From assembly GCF_003425685.1 (NCBI RefSeq), contig NZ_QJKM01000010.1:186001-250000 (forward strand): 64,000 nucleotides of DNA. Reading direction: 5' to 3'. Under the pieces are notes generated by a model that worked only from the letters and a program-made list of their open reading frames with translations, was not told where the DNA came from and did no database searches. The translations under genes and the position numbers were made by a program. Below are positions 36,940-45,451 of the stretch, piece after piece (the stretch's first letter is position 1; each line of letters begins with the position of its first letter). The stretch is from Rhizobium terrae (lineage in GTDB: Bacteria > Pseudomonadota > Alphaproteobacteria > Rhizobiales > Rhizobiaceae).

Positions 36940-37662
36940 TTATTTCAGCAGAGCTTTCGCCTGGCCGACCCAATCGTCGCGGCCGATGCGCCCTTCAAAA
37001 CCCAGTTCCTTGTCGAAACGGGCGATATCCTTGTCGGTCCAGGCAGCAACCTCGGCAAGGCTCGTCACGCCCATGCCCTTCAGGATGCCTTCAAGCTTCG
37101 GGCCGATGCCCGAAATCCGTTTCAGGTCGTCGCTGCCGGCCGCCACCTTCGAAACCTTCGGCCTGGCAGGCGCCTTCGCAGCAGCTTTCGGCGCTGGCTG
37201 AGCCTTCACCTCGGCCTTTTCGGGAGCTTTTGCAGGAGCAGCCTTCGCGACGGCCTTCTTTTCCGCCACCGGCTTTGCCGGCGGCGCCTTGCGCACGGGT
37301 TTTGCCTTTTCGGCGGGCGCGGCCGGCTCTGCGGCGACGGCACCGGCGGCAACCATCGTCTCTGCCGCAACGGAAGCCTCGGTCTCGGCCGCAGCTTCGG
37401 GCTCCGAAGCCTGCGCATTCTGCCGGTTGGTCGTCTCCATCGCGCTCTGCAATGCGCCGAAGAAGGCGCCGGCCATCTGGTTTGCGAAGCCGAAGCCGAT
37501 CGCGGTCGCAGCAGCCATCGCGGCCGCCGGATGGGCGAGAAGCGGGTTCAGCGACAGGGCTTCCGAAAAATAGGGCATGTCCGAGAAACGGGACGGACGC
37601 GTGGGATCGAGCGCCGGATGATCCGCCGCATGCTTTTCCTGCTCGTTGCCCGTTTTCGTCAC
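36940..37662 (-). CDS. Ala/Lys-rich protein with C-terminal helix-hairpin-helix-like module, inside nuo operon
   Basis: 240 residues between nuoF and nuoG. N-terminal third has a short hydrophobic stretch (LLAHPAAAMAAATAIGFGFANQMAGAFFGAL); the middle is a low-complexity Ala/Glu/Lys/Pro linker; residues about 178-240 are a compact domain (DDLKRISGIGPKLEGIL... RIGRDDWVGQAKALL) with the SGIGPK loop of helix-hairpin-helix proteins. By eye about half its residues are identical to the C-terminal extension of NuoE in the same operon. Relatives in rhizobia are often annotated as complex I protein by location only; the role is unknown. Confidence 0.8.
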   Translation of the reverse strand: MTKTGNEQEKHAADHPALDPTRPSRFSDMPYFSEALSLNPLLAHPAAAMAAATAIGFGFANQMAGAFFGALQSAMETTNRQNAQASEPEAAAETEASVAAETMVAAGAVAAEPAAPAEKAKPVRKAPPAKPVAEKKAVAKAAPAKAPEKAEVKAQPAPKAAAKAPARPKVSKVAAGSDDLKRISGIGPKLEGILKGMGVTSLAEVAAWTDKDIARFDKELGFEGRIGRDDWVGQAKALLK

Positions 37663-37667
37663 AGCCG

Positions 37668-38972
37668 TTACTCCGCAGCTTCCATGACGGCGCCGTGCGC
37701 CATGGCGTTGTAGGTGTATTGGTCGATGCGTTTTTCGATCTCATCGCGGAAATTGCGGATGAGGCCCTGGACCGGCCAGGCGGCGGCATCGCCGAGCGCA
37801 CAGATGGTGTGTCCCTCGATCTGCTTCGTCACCTGGAACAGCATGTCGATTTCGCGCTTCTGGGCATTGCCCTTCACCATGCGCTCCATGACGCGCCACA
37901 TCCAGCCCGTGCCTTCGCGGCACGGCGTGCACTGGCCGCAGCTTTCGTGCTTGAAGAAGGCCGAAAGGCGGGCGATCGCCTTGATGATGTCCGTCGACTT
38001 GTCCATGACGATGATCGCAGCCGTGCCGAAGGACGACTTCTTGTCGCGCATGCCGTCGAAGTCCATGATCGCGTCGCCCATGTCCTCGCCCCGGATGACC
38101 GGGCAGGATGCGCCGCCCGGAATGACGGCGAGCAGATTGTCCCAACCGCCGCGGATGCCGCCGGCATGCTTTTCGATCAGTTCGCGGAACGGGATGCCCA
38201 TGGCCTCTTCGACCGTGCAGGGCTTGTTCACATGGCCCGAGATCATGAAGAGCTTGGTGCCGACATTGTTCGGACGGCCGATCGAGGAGAACCAGCCGGC
38301 GCCGCGGCGCAGGATGGTCGGGGCAACGGCGATCGATTCGACGTTGTTGACCGTCGTCGGGCAGCCGTAGAGGCCCATATTGGCCGGGAACGGCGGTTTC
38401 AGGCGCGGCTGGCCCTTCTTGCCTTCGAGGCTTTCGAGCAGGGCCGTCTCCTCGCCGCAGATATAGGCGCCGGCGCCGTGATGCACGTAGATGTCGAAAT
38501 CCCAACCGAGCTTGTTGTTGCCGCCGAGAAGGCCGTAGTCGTAGCACTCGTCGATCGCCGCCTGCAGGGCCTCGCGCTCGCGCATATATTCGCCGCGCAC
38601 GTAGATATAGGCGGTATGGGCGCCCATGGCGAAACCGGCGATGACGCAGCCCTCGATCAGCGTGTGCGGATCGTGGCGCATGATTTCGCGGTCCTTGCAG
38701 GTGCCCGGCTCCGATTCGTCGGCATTGACGACGAGGTAATGCGGACGGCCGTCGCTCTCCTTCGGCATGAAGGACCACTTGAGACCGGTCGGGAAGCCTG
38801 CGCCACCGCGACCGCGAAGACCGGAGGCCTTCATCTCGTTGATGATCCAGTCCCTGCCCTTTTCGAGGATTTCCTTGGTGCCGTCCCAATGGCCGCGACT
38901 CATCGCGCCCTTCAAGGACTTGTCCCTGAGGCCGTAGATATTGGTGAAGATGCGATCCTGGTCTTTGAGCAT
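37668..38972 (-). CDS. nuoF: NADH-quinone oxidoreductase subunit F
   Basis: 434 residues. NADH site GLRGRGGAGFPTGLKWSF, FMN site near residue 90 (VNADESEPGTCKDREIM), and [4Fe-4S] N3 ligands CGQCTPCREG with a distal Cys (HTICALGDAAAWP). Entry point for electrons from NADH. Confidence 0.97.
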   Translation of the reverse strand: MLKDQDRIFTNIYGLRDKSLKGAMSRGHWDGTKEILEKGRDWIINEMKASGLRGRGGAGFPTGLKWSFMPKESDGRPHYLVVNADESEPGTCKDREIMRHDPHTLIEGCVIAGFAMGAHTAYIYVRGEYMREREALQAAIDECYDYGLLGGNNKLGWDFDIYVHHGAGAYICGEETALLESLEGKKGQPRLKPPFPANMGLYGCPTTVNNVESIAVAPTILRRGAGWFSSIGRPNNVGTKLFMISGHVNKPCTVEEAMGIPFRELIEKHAGGIRGGWDNLLAVIPGGASCPVIRGEDMGDAIMDFDGMRDKKSSFGTAAIIVMDKSTDIIKAIARLSAFFKHESCGQCTPCREGTGWMWRVMERMVKGNAQKREIDMLFQVTKQIEGHTICALGDAAAWPVQGLIRNFRDEIEKRIDQYTYNAMAHGAVMEAAE

Positions 38973-38975
38973 GGC

Positions 38976-39209
38976 TTATTCCGCCGGTTCTCCGATTATG
39001 TCGAGGCGCTTTTCGATGCGCGTCACACGCTGATCTAAGCGACCTAGAGTTTGATAGATGTTTGCAACATCCACATGGACGGCATTCATCTGCGTCGTCA
39101 GCGACGTCAGCCGGTTGTCCATGCCTTCGAGCCTATGCTCGATGTTGGACAACCGTCCCTGCATCGGCTTCAAGACTTCGTAGATCAGATCGTTGGTGAC
39201 TTCCGCCAT
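38976..39209 (-). CDS. Small coiled-coil protein between nuoE and nuoF
   Basis: 77 residues from ATG 39209 (MAEVTNDLIYEVLKPMQGRL). Heptad pattern through most of its length (LSNIEHRLEGMDNRLTSLTTQM...IYQTLGRLDQRVTRIEKRLDII), so a parallel coiled coil or helical hairpin. No signal peptide. Three bases before nuoF and 10 after nuoE, so expressed with complex I. Function unknown; it may be an assembly factor or simply a rider gene. Confidence 0.75.
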   Translation of the reverse strand: MAEVTNDLIYEVLKPMQGRLSNIEHRLEGMDNRLTSLTTQMNAVHVDVANIYQTLGRLDQRVTRIEKRLDIIGEPAE

Positions 39210-39219
39210 CTTCTCTTCC

Positions 39220-40377
39220 TCAGCGCGGCTTCTTGCCGAAGACTTTAATGTATTCGGCTTCGCCGCCTCTGGCCAGCGCGTCAGCCTGCTTGACCCAATC
39301 ATCCCGCTCGATGCGGCCGCGGAAATTCAGATAACCATCGGCCCATTCGATCTCGTCCTGCGTCCAGGCGGCGATCTGCGCGAAGGTGAAGATGCCGATG
39401 TCGTGAAGCGTCGCCTCGATCTTCGGGCCGACACCGGAAATCAACTGCAGGTCGTCCGGCGCTGCCGGCTTTTCGATGCCCTTGGGGCGCCGAGGGTCGT
39501 CGAGCGACGGCTTTTCGACCTTGGCGGCAGGTTTTGCGGCGGAAGCGTCCGCCTCCCCGCTCTTCGCCGTACCGGACAGCGGCTGGGTTTCAGCTGCCTT
39601 GGCGTTTGCCGCGGAAGCGGCCGGTGCGGTTGCGGGCGTCTTCAGCTTCGGATCGGTCTCGGCAGCCGTATCCTTGGGACGGCCCGCGTCGGCCGGCGGC
39701 ACGCTTGCGGCAGTCGCCGCCTCTTCCGCCGTCGGCTGCGGTTCCAGATTGGTGCGGACCGGTTTCACCTCTTCGAGAAGCGTCAGCGCGCCGCCTTCCG
39801 GAGCGGCGAAATGGCGGTCGATCTGCGGGCCGGGCTTCACTTCGTGACCCTTGCCGGCTTCGAAGGCATCAATGATCGCTTCCAGGCGCTCCGGCGTCAG
39901 ATCCTCGTAGGCATCCTTGAAGATGATGACCATCGGCGCGTTGACGCATGCGCCCTGACACTCGACCTCTTCCCACGACAGCGTGCCGTCGGCGTTGAGC
40001 GCGAATGGATCGTGATGGATCTTGTGCTGACAGACCTTCATCAGCTCTTCGGCACCGCGCAGCATGCAGGGCGTCGTGCCGCAGACCTGGATATGGGCGC
40101 GGGTACCGACCGGCTTCAGTTGGAACTGGGTATAGAAGGTCGCGACTTCGAGGACGCGGATATAGGGCATATCGAGCTTGTTGGCGACGAACTCGATCGC
40201 TGCGCGGGTGACCCAGCCGTCCTGTTCCTGCGCGCGCATCAGCAGCGGAATGACGGCCGACTGCTGCCGGCCCGCCGGATATTTCCTGATCGTTGCCTCG
40301 GCCCAGACGGCATTTTCGTCATTGAAGGCGAATATTGCCGGCTGCACCTGGTCTTCGGCTAATCGACGAACGGACAT
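39220..40377 (-). CDS. nuoE: NADH-quinone oxidoreductase subunit E with long C-terminal extension
   Basis: 385 residues against about 165-180 in E. coli and 220 in Paracoccus. Residues 1-190 are the normal thioredoxin-like [2Fe-2S] subunit with ligands Cys99, Cys104, Cys140 and Cys144. After about residue 210 comes an Ala/Pro/Glu-rich linker, then a C-terminal module (327-385: DDLQLISGVGPKIEATL...) closely similar to the end of the 240-residue protein encoded after nuoF. The extension is seen in rhizobial NuoE; what it does is not known. Confidence 0.94.
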   Translation of the reverse strand: MSVRRLAEDQVQPAIFAFNDENAVWAEATIRKYPAGRQQSAVIPLLMRAQEQDGWVTRAAIEFVANKLDMPYIRVLEVATFYTQFQLKPVGTRAHIQVCGTTPCMLRGAEELMKVCQHKIHHDPFALNADGTLSWEEVECQGACVNAPMVIIFKDAYEDLTPERLEAIIDAFEAGKGHEVKPGPQIDRHFAAPEGGALTLLEEVKPVRTNLEPQPTAEEAATAASVPPADAGRPKDTAAETDPKLKTPATAPAASAANAKAAETQPLSGTAKSGEADASAAKPAAKVEKPSLDDPRRPKGIEKPAAPDDLQLISGVGPKIEATLHDIGIFTFAQIAAWTQDEIEWADGYLNFRGRIERDDWVKQADALARGGEAEYIKVFGKKPR

Positions 40378-40393
40378 TCTTTTCCACGCCTTA

Positions 40394-40657
40394 TCAGTTT
40401 ATGGATCCACACCGCGATTTCGTGAGCGACACGAATTCGCAGGCATAGGCAGACTTTTCTTTCTGCATGAACACTATGAACTTTGTTCCGTTGGGCACGG
40501 AGGCTTTGATCTCATATCCCTCGGACAGGAGATCTCCCATCGATTTCGATCCGCCGGAGGCCGTCGCGCCGCCAAGCACCTCGGCCGACTGTCCTTGCTG
40601 CGCAAGGGCAGCCGAGGCGGCGAGGAACATGCCAGCGATGGCGGCGGCGCGGATCAT
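40394..40657 (-). CDS. Small secreted hypothetical protein in nuo operon
   Basis: 87 residues. Signal peptide MIRAAAIAGMFLAASAALAQ, then a small domain with two cysteines (YACEF and SRCGSIN) that could form a disulfide in the periplasm. Its ATG shares one base with the nuoD stop and nuoE follows 16 bp later, so it is translated with complex I. No family recognised. Confidence 0.78.
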   Translation of the reverse strand: MIRAAAIAGMFLAASAALAQQGQSAEVLGGATASGGSKSMGDLLSEGYEIKASVPNGTKFIVFMQKEKSAYACEFVSLTKSRCGSIN

Positions 40658-41847
40658 CAGCGGTCCACCTCGCCGAACACGATATCGAGCGAACCGAGGA
40701 CGGCCGAGACGTCCGCCAGCTGGTGTCCCCGACAGATGAAATCCATGGCCTGGAGATGGGCATAACCCGGCGCACGGATCTTGCAGCGATAGGGCTTGTT
40801 GGTGCCGTCGGCGACGAGGAAGACGCCGAACTCGCCCTTCGGGGCTTCAACGGCCGCATAAACCTCGCCGGCCGGCACGTGATAGCCTTCGGTATAGAGC
40901 TTAAAGTGGTGGATCAGCGCTTCCATGGAGCGCTTCATCTCGCCGCGCTTCGGCGGCACCACCTTGCCGTCCGTCGACGAGAACGGGCCGGTCTTGGCGT
41001 CGGAGAGCAGGCGGTTGACGCATTGCTTCATGATCTTGCAGGCTTCGCGCATTTCGATCATGCGGATCAGGTAACGGTCGTAGCAATCGCCGTTCTTGCC
41101 GATCGGGATGTCGAAATCGAGTTCGGAATAACATTCGTAGGGCTGCGAGCGGCGCAGGTCCCAGGCGGCACCCGAACCGCGGACCATGACGCCCGAAAAG
41201 CCCCAGGCCCAGCAATCCTCCAGCTTCACGACGCCGATATCGACGTTACGCTGCTTGAAGATGCGGTTACCAGTCAGCAATTCGTCGATGTCGTCGAGCT
41301 TCGCCGGGAATTCGTCGCACCACTTGCCGATATCCTCGACCAGTTCATGCGGCAGGTCCTGATGGACGCCACCCGGACGGAAATAGGCGGCATGCATGCG
41401 CGCGCCGCTGGCGCGCTCGTAGAATACCATCAGCTTTTCACGCTCTTCGAAGCCCCAGAGCGGCGGCGTCAGCGCGCCGACGTCCATGGCCTGGGTCGTG
41501 ACGTTGAGAAGATGGGAGAGGATGCGGCCGATTTCCGAATAGAGCACGCGGATCAGCTGGCCGCGGATCGGGATCTGGATGTTGAGCAGCTTCTCGACGG
41601 CCAGCGCGAAAGCGTGCTCCTGGTTCATCGGCGCCACGTAATCGAGGCGATCGAAATAAGGAACCGCCTGCAGATAGGTCTTGGCCTCGATCAGCTTTTC
41701 GGTGCCGCGGTGCAGCAGGCCGATATGCGGATCGACACGCTCCACGATTTCGCCATCAAGCTCCAGCACAAGACGGAGAACGCCGTGCGCCGCAGGGTGC
41801 TGGGGCCCAAAGTTGATATTGAAGTTGCGAACGTTATGTTCAGTCAT
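40657..41847 (-). CDS. nuoD: NADH-quinone oxidoreductase subunit D
   Basis: 396 residues from ATG 41847 (MTEHNVRNFNINFGPQHPAA), preceded by GGAG. Quinone-site residues are in GPQHPAAHG (His) and YFDRLDYVAPM (Tyr). Related to [NiFe]-hydrogenase large subunits; carries the quinone pocket with NuoB. An in-frame ATG seven codons upstream is less likely. Confidence 0.96.
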   Translation of the reverse strand: MTEHNVRNFNINFGPQHPAAHGVLRLVLELDGEIVERVDPHIGLLHRGTEKLIEAKTYLQAVPYFDRLDYVAPMNQEHAFALAVEKLLNIQIPIRGQLIRVLYSEIGRILSHLLNVTTQAMDVGALTPPLWGFEEREKLMVFYERASGARMHAAYFRPGGVHQDLPHELVEDIGKWCDEFPAKLDDIDELLTGNRIFKQRNVDIGVVKLEDCWAWGFSGVMVRGSGAAWDLRRSQPYECYSELDFDIPIGKNGDCYDRYLIRMIEMREACKIMKQCVNRLLSDAKTGPFSSTDGKVVPPKRGEMKRSMEALIHHFKLYTEGYHVPAGEVYAAVEAPKGEFGVFLVADGTNKPYRCKIRAPGYAHLQAMDFICRGHQLADVSAVLGSLDIVFGEVDR

Positions 41848-41919
41848 TGCTGCTTGCTCCGTGCCCATCGGGCGTCAAGCGGAAAGAAGTACGGTTAGGC
41901 CGGCGCAGACGCGCCAGTC

Positions 41920-42522
41920 TCAGGCCTTGGCTTTTTCGTCACCCGGCAGCACGTAATCTGTGCCTTCCCAGGGAGATAGGAAGTCGAAATTGCGAAATTC
42001 CTGGCGTAGCTCGACGGGTTCGTAGACGACACGCTTGGCGTTGTCGTCGTAGCGAACCTCGACGAAACCGGTCGTCGGGAAGTCCTTGCGTAGCGGATGG
42101 CCTTCGAAACCGTAATCCGTCAGGATGCGGCGCAGATCCGGATGGCCGGTGAACATGATGCCATACATGTCCCAGGCTTCGCGCTCGAACCAGTCGGCAC
42201 CCGGATAAACGGCGCAGGCAGACGGCACCGGCTCGTCTTCAGCGGTGGCCACCTTGACGCGGATGCGCAGGTTCTGGCGCGGCGATAGGAGATGGTAGAC
42301 GACGTCGAAGCGCTTTTCGCGCGCCGGATAGTCCACGCCGCAGATGTCGATAAAGCTGACGAAAGCGCACTGTACGTCGTCGCGCAGGAAGGTCAGCAGC
42401 GGAATCAGGTTCTCGCCCGATGTCGTCAGGGTCAGTTCGCCATAGGCGAGCACCGCATCCTGCACGAGCGCCGGGCGCGCTTCGCGGATATAGATCGAAA
42501 GCTCGTTCAGGGCTTCACTCAT
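41920..42522 (-). CDS. nuoC: NADH-quinone oxidoreductase subunit C
   Basis: 200 residues. 30-kDa subunit signature ERE(A)WDMYGIMFTGHPDLRRILTDYGFEGHPLRKDFP is visible. Separate from nuoD, unlike the fused NuoCD of E. coli. Confidence 0.96.
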   Translation of the reverse strand: MSEALNELSIYIREARPALVQDAVLAYGELTLTTSGENLIPLLTFLRDDVQCAFVSFIDICGVDYPAREKRFDVVYHLLSPRQNLRIRVKVATAEDEPVPSACAVYPGADWFEREAWDMYGIMFTGHPDLRRILTDYGFEGHPLRKDFPTTGFVEVRYDDNAKRVVYEPVELRQEFRNFDFLSPWEGTDYVLPGDEKAKA

Positions 42523-42554
42523 TGTCTTGTCCTATCACCCTTGCCTTTCGGCCC

Positions 42555-43136
42555 TCAGCGCTCGATCGTGCCGGTCCGCCGGATCTTCTTCTGCAGCAGA
42601 AGCACGCCGTAAAGCAGCGCTTCCGCCGTGGGGGGACAGCCCGGAACGTAGATATCGATCGGCACGACGCGGTCGCAGCCACGCACCACCGAATAGGAAT
42701 AATGGTAATAACCGCCGCCATTGGCGCAGGAGCCCATGGATATGACGTAACGCGGCTCCGGCATCTGGTCATAGACCTTGCGGAGCGCCGGCGCCATCTT
42801 GTTGGTTAGGGTTCCGGCAACGATCATCACATCCGACTGGCGTGGGCTGGCGCGCGGCGCAAAACCGAAGCGCTCGACGTCGTAACGCGGCATGGAAAGC
42901 TGCATCATCTCGACCGCGCAGCAGGCGAGGCCGAAAGTCATCCACATCAGCGAACCGGTGCGGGCCCAGTTGATCAGCTCGTCCGTAGAGGTGACGAGAA
43001 AACCCTTATCGGCGAGCTCGTTGTTGATCCCGCCGAAGAACGCGTCGTCGCTGCCGATGGGCTTGCCGGTATTCGGATCAATGATCCCCTTCGGCTGTGG
43101 CGCGACGAGAGTGCTGCCGCTGTCGACTACTCCCAT
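42555..43136 (-). CDS. nuoB: NADH-quinone oxidoreductase subunit B
   Basis: 193 residues from ATG 43136. Ligands of the terminal [4Fe-4S] cluster N2: the tandem CC in GLACCAVEMM, GSCANGGG and PGCPPTAEALL. Starts 10 bp inside the nuoA 3' end. Confidence 0.96.
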   Translation of the reverse strand: MGVVDSGSTLVAPQPKGIIDPNTGKPIGSDDAFFGGINNELADKGFLVTSTDELINWARTGSLMWMTFGLACCAVEMMQLSMPRYDVERFGFAPRASPRQSDVMIVAGTLTNKMAPALRKVYDQMPEPRYVISMGSCANGGGYYHYSYSVVRGCDRVVPIDIYVPGCPPTAEALLYGVLLLQKKIRRTGTIER

Positions 43137-43492
43137 TCCAGCGCTCCTTTCTTCCATTCATAAATAAAGCCGATCGTCAGGACGCCCAGGAAAACCATCA
43201 TGGACCAGAAGCCGAACCAGCCAAGATCGCCGAACGACACCGCCCAGGGGAAAAGAAACGCCACCTCGAGGTCGAAGATGATGAAGAGGATCGAGACGAG
43301 GTAGAATCGGATGTCGAACTTCATGCGCGCATCGTCGAATGCATTGAAACCGCACTCGTAAGCCGACAGCTTTTCCGAATCGGGCGCCTTATAGGCGACT
43401 GCAAAGGGCGCAACCAGAAGCGCGATACCAATCACCAGGGAAATACCGATGAAAATCGCGATCGGGATGTAGGAAGTGAGAAGTTCACTCAT
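43127..43492 (-). CDS. nuoA: NADH-quinone oxidoreductase subunit A
   Basis: 121 residues, three membrane helices. Conserved loop YECGFNAFDDARMKFDIRFYLVSILFIIFDLEVAFLFPW with the switch-region cysteine. First gene of the operon. Confidence 0.96.
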   Translation of the reverse strand: MSELLTSYIPIAIFIGISLVIGIALLVAPFAVAYKAPDSEKLSAYECGFNAFDDARMKFDIRFYLVSILFIIFDLEVAFLFPWAVSFGDLGWFGFWSMMVFLGVLTIGFIYEWKKGALEWE

Positions 43493-43577
43493 TATATTCT
43501 ATCCCAGCTTGCCTGAAGCGCCGAGCGGCGCTTGATTCAATGCGCGGGCAAAGCGAACGTGCATTGCAACAACGCCG

Positions 43578-43606
43578 TGGTTAGCGCAGCCGAAGCCCCG
43601 GCGCAA
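43578..43606 (-). promoter_or_regulatory. Probable nuo operon promoter
   Basis: Minus-strand -35 TTGCGC (43601-43606), 17-bp spacer, -10-like TAACCA (43578-43583), giving a leader of about 75 nt to nuoA. Motif match only. Confidence 0.45.
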
Positions 43607-43753
43607 GCGTTTTGAATGTCGCATCCCGTGCCAAAATGGAGCAATTTAAACGTTTGGCACCGACCGTATCACCGCAACAACCATAAGCCCTGGACATGAA
43701 GGGCGAGCGAATACGCTATAAGCCCGAAAAGATATGCATCCGAAGGAGTTAAA

Positions 43754-43830
43754 TGGCGCGAGTGACGGGGCTCGAACCCGCGACCTCCGGCGTGACAGGC
43801 CGGCACTCTAACCGACTGAGCTACACCCGC
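43754..43830 (-). tRNA. tRNA-Asp(GTC)
   Basis: 77 nt with encoded CCA. Acceptor GCGGGTG pairs with CACTCGC, TAGCTCAGTCGGTTAGA D-arm, anticodon loop CTGTCAC (GUC), GGTTCGAG T-arm. Confidence 0.95.
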
Positions 43831-43891
43831 GCATAATGCCGACGTCGGCATGCTTCCAGGCAAAACCAGGAAGCGGATTTCGAGGCGGAGA

Positions 43892-43968
43892 TGGCGCGAG
43901 TGACGGGGCTCGAACCCGCGACCTCCGGCGTGACAGGCCGGCACTCTAACCGACTGAGCTACACCCGC
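43892..43968 (-). tRNA. tRNA-Asp(GTC), second copy
   Basis: Sequence identical to the copy at 43754-43830, 61 bp away in the same orientation, a tandem duplication. Encoded CCA. Confidence 0.95.
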
Positions 43969-44231
43969 GCATTACTCGTGAAGCCGAAGCCTCATCACCG
44001 GCGGCCTCGACCGTCCGGTTGAGCGGCTCTCTAAGGGGTTCGGGATTGGGTGTCAAGCAGGTTTCAAGACAAAAGGATGACGCCTCGTCGCTTTGCCCGT
44101 TCCCACCCTTGTTCCGGCGGCCCTCCCCAAAAATTTCAAAAAAACATCATGAAAGCTCTTGCGGTTTTTCCACGATCCGCATAGATCACGGCCACCGACG
44201 CGGCGGGACCTCAACGCCCCGCCAAGCGAGC

Positions 44232-44307
44232 GGGCGATTAGCTCAGTTGGTAGAGCGCCTCGTTTACACCGAGGATGTCGGGAGTTCGAGTCTCTCATCG
44301 CCCACCA
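44232..44307 (+). tRNA. tRNA-Val(TAC)
   Basis: 76 nt with encoded CCA. Acceptor GGGCGAT / ATCGCCC, D-arm GCTCAGTTGGTAGAGC, anticodon loop TTTACAC (UAC), T-arm GGAGTTCGAGTCTCT. Followed by a T-run near 44328. Gene content becomes accessory directly downstream. Confidence 0.95.
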
Positions 44308-44718
44308 TTCTTGCCATATCGCTCCGTTTTTTTGCTCCGTTTGCCTGGTTGTGACTTGTGTTGTCTCCGGTGATTTTGAGCCGGAGAGCGGCAGCGTTAA
44401 TATCGATAATAATCTCGCCGGCCAGCTCGATAAGAAACGGGATGAACCAATGGCCTCGGACCGCCGTTAGACCGTCCGGATTGCCTGTCGTTCAAAGCCG
44501 TTCTTGCGGCGAGTGATGAAGCCACAAACTGCGCATCGTTTCCAGACAATGTGTCTAGGCTTTGAATAGAGGCCCCAGGCTCGCAGCCAATGCCAATAGC
44601 CGGCTACTGGAAAAACAATTTGGTCTGCTGAAAATTTTCGTTTGATTGTGACAGGGTGTTCGGAATTAAATCCATTTAAAGTTGCCGTTCCAGTCGCGCT
44701 CGGTCCTTAGAGACATTC
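44308..44718. other. Intergenic region after tRNA-Val
   Basis: About 410 bp with lower GC than the core and no supported gene. It contains CCACAAACTG at 44522-44531, ten bases of the motif shared by the deoR and phosphatase promoters, which may be chance. Upstream of the AlaX gene there is an AT-rich stretch (44630-44690). Confidence 0.5.
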
Positions 44719-45432
44719 ATGTCAACGCGTCTTGAGTTCCTTGACGATCCGTATCAGGTCGAAACCGAAGCTTTCGTGTTATCCCGGCGAGGCAATCAGC
44801 TAATTCTGGATCGTTCCGTGTTTTATCCCGGTATCGGCGTTTCTCCTGCCGATCAGGGCGTCATCATCCTCGACGCCAAGCGCCAAGTGAAAGTCAATCG
44901 CAGCGATTGGCACGACGAGCAGCCAGGCATCCTCGTCCATTTTTGCGAGGCACTTCCCGAAGACGTAGCTCCGGGCACCAAAGTCATCGCCAGAATCGAT
45001 TGGGGATCGCGTTTTGCGGCGATGCGGACGCACACGGCCCTGCACCTAGTATCGGTCGCCCTACCCTATCCTATGATCGAGGGAGAGATCCATGCCGGCT
45101 GGGGAAGCGCCACCTTCGAAGTCGATTCCACTGGTCTGGGCGCCCGGGAGCTTGAAAACGTGGTGCAGGATCTGGTGCAGCGGAAGCTGCCGGTCAAAGC
45201 GATATGGACCTTGCCGCCGTTGCGCGGCCGCCGGGTCAACGTCGGCTCCTTCGCCTGGCCGGGATCGAACGGCAAGGTGCGCGCAATCAGCATCGACGAC
45301 GTCGATGAGCAACCCTGCGATGGCCTACATGTCCGCAACACTTTTGAGCTTGGCCAGGTGGAGATCACCGATCTTCGCCGGCTGGAAGGCAGGGGCTATC
45401 TTTGCGAACTGCGCATCGCAGATGCCGGTTAG
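44719..45432 (+). CDS. AlaX-type alanyl-tRNA editing protein
   Basis: 237 residues. Free-standing editing domain related to the second additional domain of AlaRS/ThrRS. Zinc ligands are complete: HTALH (HxxxH, about residue 104) and CDGLH (CxxxH, about 200). The substrate strand RSVFYPGIGVSPADQG replaces the usual FYPxGGGQPxDxG, with loss of two glycines. Such proteins hydrolyse mischarged Ser- or Ala-tRNA. Here it stands first in the accessory region, with no partner operon gene. Confidence 0.85.
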   Translation: MSTRLEFLDDPYQVETEAFVLSRRGNQLILDRSVFYPGIGVSPADQGVIILDAKRQVKVNRSDWHDEQPGILVHFCEALPEDVAPGTKVIARIDWGSRFAAMRTHTALHLVSVALPYPMIEGEIHAGWGSATFEVDSTGLGARELENVVQDLVQRKLPVKAIWTLPPLRGRRVNVGSFAWPGSNGKVRAISIDDVDEQPCDGLHVRNTFELGQVEITDLRRLEGRGYLCELRIADAG

Positions 45433-45451
45433 CGCGGCGATTCGACCAGGT

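Noticed and set aside
36396..39038. 880-codon plus-strand frame opposite nuoG, the 240-residue gene and nuoF
   Set aside because: Antisense shadow crossing three well-supported genes, with no recognisable protein features.
43669..43944. 91-codon frame across the tRNA-Asp genes
   Set aside because: It translates two identical tRNA genes, hence the repeated PACHAGGRGFEPRHSRHL segment.
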